This document shows, one piece after another, positions 57,338 to 64,000 of a DNA stretch of 64,000 nucleotides (position 1 is the stretch's first letter; each line of letters opens with the position of its first letter). Under the pieces are notes generated by a model. It was not told the origin of the DNA, did no database searches, and was given only the letters and a program-made list of their open reading frames with translations. The DNA is taken from NCBI GenBank assembly GCA_030267565.1, contig BRXU01000010.1, forward strand, positions 1,918,501 to 1,982,500, given 5' to 3'. Made by a program: the position numbers and the translations under genes. This DNA is from Pleodorina starrii. Lineage: Eukaryota > Chlorophyta > Chlorophyceae > Chlamydomonadales > Volvocaceae.

Positions 57338-58720
57338 TTCACGCACCGTTTCCTGCGTCGGTTTCGTTGCCCCGCAAGCAGCCTTCGGAACCTGCGTGTG
57401 AACCTGCGCAGCGCGCGTATGTATCGCCTCCTACGTCCTGCGCATGCGTAACCGTCGCTTGGCATCCAAGCGCCATTCGTATTGGATTTGTCGTTCTAAT
57501 CGAGGTGGTGATCCAGCCGGAGGTCTCCTCGTATTGCGCCATCCGTTCGCGTAACCACAGCTCGCCATCTGGTCTTTAAGTCGGGTTGCCTTCCCTCGCT
57601 ATCATTTGTTGATACTCCTTCGCGCTGCCTTCAGTGTTCGTATCTTCGTCGTTCGGATAATCCGACGGCTCGAAGGGCCGTTTTGGACGAACGGCCGAAG
57701 GCCCGTTCGTCCGTCCGGACGAACAAAACACCGGCCGAAGGCCGGCGTTCGTCCACCAGCCAAACGAAAGAATTGGACCGCAATGTAACCCGTTCTTCTG
57801 GCCGGACGAATGATCCCTCTGCTGGCTCGGCTCAGGACCGGGGCCCCTGCCCGCGCCGAGGCGGGCCGGGGCCTGTGGCCTGCAGTTTGCTGCATCAGCA
57901 TTTGCCGTACCCAGGCACTCGAAGCCGGATAGTACCTCGAAACATAATAAACAGTTTACAGCATTCGGCTGTTTTTCAAACTTTGCCGGTGGAAGGGGCG
58001 ATTTTCTGGCCGGTTTCAGGCGTTCGTCAGGGTTCGTCCGCCAGCCAGCGAGGGAAATCGGCCAAAACGGGCCCCTTTCGTCCACAGAAACGAGAGCCCA
58101 AAAATAGGGTACGAACACTGTCTGCCTTTGCATTTTCCGCTTTCGTCTTTGCATAGTCCGGTTTCCGGTTTCGGCCTTCTCCTTCCCGCTGCTGTTCGCG
58201 ATTCCGTGGTTTGCCTCGTGCAAATGGATTCCATTGTTTATGCCTTTATTCTTGCATGTGTTTATACGCAACGTTTTCCTCCTCCGAGCGCTTGGTTCTC
58301 CTTCCTGCGCATTACGCATGCGTCACCGCGTTTCCTATTGTGGTCCGTTCGCGCAAACGATGGGCGATTTCAAGTCAAAAGCATGTCGCCTTTGACATGC
58401 GCTTATACGGGCCCTCGCAGGCACACAGCGCAGTGCGCCCTGCACTGGCGTCCTTATGGCGCTTTCCATTGTAAGGCATTGTAGGACCGGTAGGACCCTG
58501 TTTCGCCTCGCCGCATCTCGCTTGCAACTCCCATACTTCCGCCCTTGCCGTTCTCTGTATCTTACCCTGTTATCAGCGTGCAGCGGCGCAGCTGACAATG
58601 CGACTGTACCGCCTCTTTACCGCCCACGTGTGTATGTACTGCGGGATCAAATCTTGATATCACGGCTTCTCTGGTTCTTTAAACCTTCATTGGTCTGAGA
58701 CCAATTCCAGGTATACCATT
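57338..58720 (+). repeat. Inverted repeat arm A (interrupted by MITE)
   Basis: From GGTTCACGCACCGTTTCCTG to the TTCATTGGTCTGAGACCA end. Without the 489-bp insert at 57632-58120 it aligns along its length in reverse orientation with 59475-60286, with scattered substitutions, a segment near 58408-58490 missing from arm B and other small indels. The element family is not identified. Confidence 0.85.
57632..58120 (+). mobile_element. hAT-like non-autonomous element (MITE), 489 bp
   Basis: Perfect 11-bp terminal inverted repeats, CAGTGTTCGTA and TACGAACACTG. The flanks are GCTGCCTT and TCTGCCTT, an 8-bp target-site duplication with one mismatch. Arm B of the inverted repeat has the uninterrupted site CGCGCTGCCTTTGCATT, which proves insertion. 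CAGTG ends and 8-bp duplications are hAT hallmarks. Inside are many CGTTCGTCC-like subterminal repeats in both orientations and no transposase. Confidence 0.85.
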
Positions 58721-58913
58721 TCCGGGTACTTAGGACCAATTCCGTCTATTAGACCTACAGAGTCGTGCAATCGCACTATGTAGCTGCCATCCAGCTCCTC
58801 TGTACGTCATTAATTACTTTCAATCCGACCCCGGTTTCGCCTACTTGTGAACACGATCTTACAAACGACAGACACGTCAACAAACATCGCATTGCTAACA
58901 CCACCGAGTGATA

Positions 58914-59364
58914 ATGGCAGTGTCTGATGGACGCGGCAGCGTGTGTCCTTGGGCTATTCCGCTGGTTGCAGTGCTGTTGGCGACGGCCGCCATCCTACCG
59001 GGCCGCGCCATGCACTTCTACTCCGGCATTATCGAGTATCGGCTCAGCACGTCCGTGCCGGATTCGTTGGAGATCACTGTTACTTCAAGCTGGGAGTAAG
59101 TCGAACTGGACGTAATGTTCATTCCCAAACTCAAGCACTATGGACATGCTTTGCTTCCTTTATTTGATTGGTGTACGTACGTATACATGTAATACCTTGC
59201 ATCCTTGCCAATGCTGCAGTGTCGCGTATGGTCCTGACGAAAGCGACGTGCGACTCGATTTATACGGCGACTACGAATCCATCGAAGTCATCCTCACAGC
59301 AGGCATTGATAACATTGTGGGGGGGCGGGGTTAACGCCGCGGGCAACGAGTACGTCACGATCAG
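58914..59364 (+). pseudogene. First two exons of a secreted-protein gene, truncated
   Basis: Exon 1 (58914-59095) has ATG, a hydrophobic signal peptide ending near G-R-A-M, then H-F-Y-S-G-I-I-E-Y-R-L and I-T-V-T-S-S-W. It joins in phase to exon 2 (59220-59364: A-Y-G-P-D-E-S-D-V-R-L-D-L). Exon 2 has seven Gs at 59319-59325; with six the frame runs cleanly to a good donor at 59365 (V-N-A-A-G-N-E-Y-V-T-I), so either a sequencing error or a disabling insertion. No further exon follows before the inverted repeat arm B, so the gene is cut. Extracellular proteins starting with a similar H-F-x-G ... Y-R ... V-T pattern occur in algae, but I cannot name the family securely. Confidence 0.65.
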
Positions 59365-59474
59365 GTAAGTCAAACATTACGTATGGCTATCTAACATTGC
59401 GCTTCATCCGTTCATCGCTCGCTTCGTCGGCGGGCTTGCTATCTTCCGCGGGAGTATCTGCAGCTCTAGATTTT

Positions 59475-60286
59475 TCCCTCCACATACCCGGAATGGTCTC
59501 AGACCAATGAAGGGTTCAGCACCAGCGGAGTTGTGATCTCAATATGTTACAGTGGGCGGTAACGGGGCGGTAACGGGGCGGTACAGTCGCATTGTAAAGC
59601 TGCGCCGCTGCACGCTGATAACAGGGTAAAATACAGCGAACGGCAAGGGCGGAAGTATGGGAGTTGCAAACGAGGTGCGGCGAGGCGAAACAGGGTCCTA
59701 CTGGTCCGCATGTCAAATGTGACATGCTTTTGACTTGAAGTCGCCCATCGTTTGCGCGAACGGACCACAATAGGAAACGCGGTGACGCATGCGTAATGCG
59801 CAGGAAGGAGAACCAAGCGCTCGGAGGACGAAAACGTTGCGTATAAACACATGAAATAAAGGTATAAACAATAGAATCCATCTGTGCGAGGCAAAGCACG
59901 GGATCGCGAACAGCAGCGGGAAGGAGAAAGCCGAAACCGGGAAGCGGACAATGCAAAGACGAAAGCGGACAATGCAAAGGCAGCGCGAAGGAGTATCAAG
60001 AAATGATAGCGAGGGAAGGCAACACGACTTAAAGACCAGATGGCGAGCGGTGATGGTTACGCGAATGGTTGACGCAATACGAGGAGACCTCTGGATCACC
60101 ACCACGATTAGAACGATAAATCCAATATGAATGGCGCTTAGATGCGAAGCGACGGTTACGCATGCGCAGGGCGCAGGGCGTAGGAGGCCGAAACCGGAGC
60201 ATACATACGCGCGCTGCGCAGGTTCACACGCGTCCGAAGGCTGCTTGCGGGCCAACGAAAACGACGCAGGAAACGGTGCGTGAACC
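59475..60286 (-). repeat. Inverted repeat arm B
   Basis: Reverse-complement copy of arm A (57338-58720), lacking the MITE. Ends are the GGTCTCAGACCAATGAA side at 59493 and ACGGTGCGTGAACC at 60286. Confidence 0.85.
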
Positions 60287-60599
60287 GGACGTTTACACGT
60301 ACGCGAGGGTGACAATATACGCGGGTGATAAACGGGTAAAGCGACCCAGCAAGCGCAGGTATCCGCAAAAGAGCTGTCTGTCGAAGGAAACCCCAAACCT
60401 TACGCCGAAAGAAAAGTGTCGCTGGTAGGTATGAGCGATGCGGCTTGCCGAACGCTGCGGTGTTGTCCTTTCCCTGTCACAGCCTAGAGACGCGTTTTGG
60501 GCGGGGACGCACCTGGCGGACGGCCATCAGCTGCACGGCCGTCTAGGAGCGCCATCGACACATACCTGGGGCAAATCGTGCTTCTTCAGGAGAACGGCG

Positions 60600-61520
60600 G
60601 TGTCGCGCCTATCAATGGGTCGCGGCCTGAGCAGGAATGGCTTATGGGGCAGGGCGGCCCCACCTGGGCGAGCTCGTTGAGGAGCGAGAACGCGCGGCAA
60701 GCCCTGAAAAGCCACTATATGTTTTCAAGCGGGCTGTGCACGAGGCCCGGCAGCGGGCAGCAGTCCGCTTGTTGGTCGCCGGTACAGCCCAGCAGAGCCA
60801 ACAATGTCTGGAGCGGGCTGTGCTGGATGCTCAGGAGCGAGTCGCAGCCCACGCATGCAGTGCGTGCGTGGGAGGGGCAGGCCGGCCTAGCACGAACAGC
60901 TGAACGCCGGGAAGCAGCAGCTGTGATAGCGATTGGCGCAACAACATCAGCAGCGGCCGCGACCGGCCGCGGGCGCGTCTTGCATAGGGACGGGATGCGC
61001 GCGGCAGTGAAGGGAAAAGGGGCAATGCCGGCTTGCCGAGCTCAATACGTTGATGTTATTGTTATCGTAAGTGTGATTTATTCCTTGACACGGCAAGCAG
61101 CAGCGCTTCCGGGAGGAATCCGCATGGACGTACCTGGCTGACGGCCATCTTCGGCACGTCTTTCGGCCATCTTCGGCACGTCCTTTAAGGAGCACTGTCA
61201 GTGCGTACCTGGCCGGGGCAGCTCGCGTATGTTCAAGATAGTGTTGCAGCAACCCTCAACGGGTCGCGGCCTGAGCTGGAATGGCTCCTGGGGCAGGGCG
61301 GCCCAACCTGGGCTAGTACGTTGAGGAGTAATAACACGCGTCTAGCCCAGCAGAGCTAAAGTGGTCTCGAGCAAGCTGTGCACAGTGCCCGGGAGCGGGC
61401 CGCAGCCCGGTTGTTGGGGGCAAGAAATGCGCGCGAGCGAGGTGCAGGCCGAACAGAGCCAGGATGTGCTGGACCGGGCTGTGCATGATTCTCAGGAGCG
61501 AGCCGCAGCCGGGTTGCGTT
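60600..61520. repeat. Diverged direct repeats
   Basis: A block with GGTCGCGGCCTGAGC, GGCAGGGCGGCCC and CGTTGAGGAG occurs at 60615-60690 and again at 61259-61330. A second motif (CGGGCTGTGC...CAGGAGCGAG(T/C)CGCAGCC) recurs three times between 60800 and 61510. A plus-strand frame in part of it reads as Ala/Glu/Arg-rich repeats, but stops break it. TTCGGCACGTC is also doubled near 61150-61180. Function unknown. Confidence 0.65.
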
Positions 61521-61699
61521 GACTAGGGTACGGTATGCTTGGGCAGGGTATGTAGTACGTAGAAGGGGAGGGTTCGGCCGCGTCATGCTCAAGCGCTATT
61601 GACGAAAGCTCAGTTCGCGACATACTGGGCTTTCGAACGAAGGTCATGCCCTCGCAGTCCGAAGGCAACACACGCATTGGTTCATCATTGACTCGCAAT

Positions 61700-62815
61700 C
61701 ACCGCGCCCGACACAGCTGACAACCCATGGGCCCCTCGCTCACGGCACTATCTACTGCCTCCAACACCGGCACAACAGCACCCCGTGTCAAACACATGTC
61801 GACCTCCGGAATGTCACACCACCTGAGCAATGGACCGCAGCCCAGACGACCAACACACAGAACGGACCTGACCAACTAGCCGCCGCCACCACGGACACGA
61901 CAGAACAAAACCAGACTGGCTACGAAACACGCACACCACCGGAACCCACCCCCAGCGAAGCGCTCCCCTCGCCCTCCCACGAGGTGAGAGCGTGCGCAGA
62001 GCACACGGCAACCCGGTACACCGCCGCCAGCCCAGACCCCACCCCGATGGAGGTTGACGACGCGGGCCCCCCCGGAACCGAGGCAGCACACATGCAATCG
62101 ACGGAACCCGGAAGCCCCGAGGGCCGCCGGGCACGAACTCCCGCCTACCCCAGCCCCATGGACACCAACGACACGGAACTTGATGCGGAAACCCCGCCGC
62201 CTCCGCCAGGTGCCGACGAAGCCGCGGGGCCCCCGCGGCCGGCGCAGCAAGATGTCCCCAGGCCCCGTAGAGCAACCGCGAATGCTCCTGAAGCGCTGAC
62301 ACGGGACGGACCACCAGGCGCGACTCCGCTTCGGAGGCCGCGGCACCTGCACGAACCAGCAAGAAGCGGACCAGAAGGGAAGCAGGACCCGCGCCATACA
62401 CACACCATAACATACCACCTGCACCGTATGCTAGGCCTCCCCATCCGACCGGGCCGTAACCGCACGGCCGCCGAAGCACCTGACGGAGCCGAGACAATCC
62501 AGGCACCGCAACACAACCCACCCAACCCGGCCCCTGACCCCGTACGCATGGCGGCGCAAGGCACGACACGCCCCACTCCGGACCCGAATGCAGCACGCCC
62601 AGCCCCCCCCCTCTTGCACAGTCCTGCCCCAAACCAAAAGCAGGACCTCAGCAACAACACATGACGAAGTACGCCCACCCCAAGAAGCCAAAGACAGACG
62701 CCCCCGCCGCACCTGCCAAAGTGCCAGAGCAGACCGCCAGCGACTGGGACCGGGGAAACCCGTCACCCCACCTCCTCTGCTCCCTTCCATCCACGCCTCA
62801 GCCTCCGGTCGGGCG
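61700..62815 (+). mobile_element. Proline-rich ORF pair, possibly the 3' part of a non-LTR element
   Basis: A plus-strand frame from 61984 to TGA at 62662 (226 codons) is hydrophilic and very rich in Pro, Ala and Arg. It overlaps by ATGA the start of a second frame (M-T-K-Y-A-H-P-K-K-P-K) that runs into the AT-rich microsatellite at 62816. Overlapping ORFs plus a simple-repeat tail resemble a truncated LINE, yet no reverse transcriptase or endonuclease motif is present. It may instead be unrelated low-complexity DNA. Confidence 0.35.
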
Positions 62816-63292
<477 letters not shown>

Positions 63293-64000
63293 AGTTCGCG
63301 CCCGTGCGTGCGTTGTTGCACCCTGTGGTTTTGCTTGGGTGTGCTAGCATCGCCAAGGATGTGTGACACTTGTTTGCGGTACTTGCCCGGAGAGGGACTC
63401 ACGATCTGTCCTTCTTCCACACCGGTCCACCTGTACATGATGCTAAGGGCATGGAAGCTTACGTCCAGTCATCTGGTGCTGGGCATACGCATGACTACAT
63501 GGTGCTTTGTAGTCATTTCTTACAATCAGCGCTGTGACTATTCACACCTTCCAGCCGGCTATCCTAATGTGAGTGCAAAAGGCGCACGAAAGCTTTTTAT
63601 GGGACTACATTTACTGTTATGCAGCTGGAGCTTTAGGACAGCCACATGCGGACAGCTATGGAGTCGTGTCACATAGCATACAAAGTTCACCATGAAGGTA
63701 TCAAACAGGAGGTGTGGAAGGACAGATCGTGACTAAGAAGGCAAGGGGCTTAACAGTGGATTTATGCCGGCACATGACGTACCGATACGGACGGTACGGC
63801 GCGCGCGAACGGCGCGACGTGGGCTTGTTTCGATCGTGCATGGGAAGGTGTGGTTGAGAATAGGACACGTCGACGTTGTATGTCTACTCCATGTCTACTA
63901 TCAAGCTACTTCAGCCAATGCGCTGGCGGGAAGAGTTGCACAGTGCCGAGACGGAGCGCGATGCTATACATGGGGCGGATTGCTGAACGAAGCCGCAGGC
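63293..64000. other. No recognised feature
   Basis: A 122-codon plus-strand frame (63308-63676) is Cys/Leu-rich and lacks motifs or splice support. I do not call it a gene. Confidence 0.4.

Noticed and set aside
63308..63676. 122-codon plus-strand ORF
   Set aside because: No motif, no splice signals in context, unremarkable for chance in this composition.

Overview
This window looks like nuclear DNA of a volvocalean green alga (Chlamydomonas/Volvox/Gonium type). The evidence is direct but indirect for taxonomy: genes are cut into many short exons with good GT-AG borders, introns are GC-rich and full of microsatellites, coding regions carry Ala/Gln/Gly homopolymers, and degenerate TTTTAGGG-like telomeric motifs occur inside. 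Nothing bacterial or organellar is present (no operons, rRNA, tRNA or CRISPR seen). Species cannot be fixed from sequence alone.

Layout. (1) 1-6536: a nearly complete Ty3/gypsy chromovirus-type LTR retrotransposon on +. Only the last 101 nt of its 5' LTR lie in the window and they are identical to the 3' LTR. Gag and pol share one frame and are separated by a single UGA followed by CGG and a hairpin. (2) 7.7-19.9 kb, minus: a many-exon gene for a secreted protein with beta-trefoil (ricin B-type lectin-like) repeats. (3) 19.9-24.2 kb: divergent intergenic region with a decayed F-box-like remnant. (4) 24.2-32.1 kb, plus: a many-exon gene for a papain-family (C1A) cysteine peptidase with a signal peptide, proline-rich stretch and membrane segment. 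Its N-terminal exons are clearly paralogous to those of gene (2), so the two genes form a head-to-head pair with a shared N-terminal module and different C-termini. (5) 34.6-45.3 kb, minus: an NSUN6-like tRNA/RNA cytosine-5 methyltransferase. (6) 45.7-49.8 kb, plus: an unrecognised four-transmembrane protein, starting only 355 bp from the NSUN6 start. (7) 53.5-56.3 kb, minus: an IRG-like (immunity-related) GTPase with a coiled-coil N-terminus and at least one apparent frameshift. (8) 56.5-62.8 kb: repeat-rich region with a minisatellite, a decayed reverse-transcriptase/RNase H remnant, a ~0.8-kb inverted repeat pair flanking the first two exons of a secreted-protein gene, a 489-bp hAT-like MITE inserted in one arm, and a proline-rich transposon-like ORF. 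(9) 62.8-63.3 kb: long ATT-type microsatellite, then 0.7 kb without a recognised feature.

Gene models were spliced by eye using reading-frame continuity, intron phase and paralogy. Exon borders described as checked have consistent phase on both sides; stretches described as unresolved do not. No functional pathway links the genes, except that genes 2 and 4 are paralogous at their N-termini and NSUN6 and the four-TM gene probably share a promoter region.
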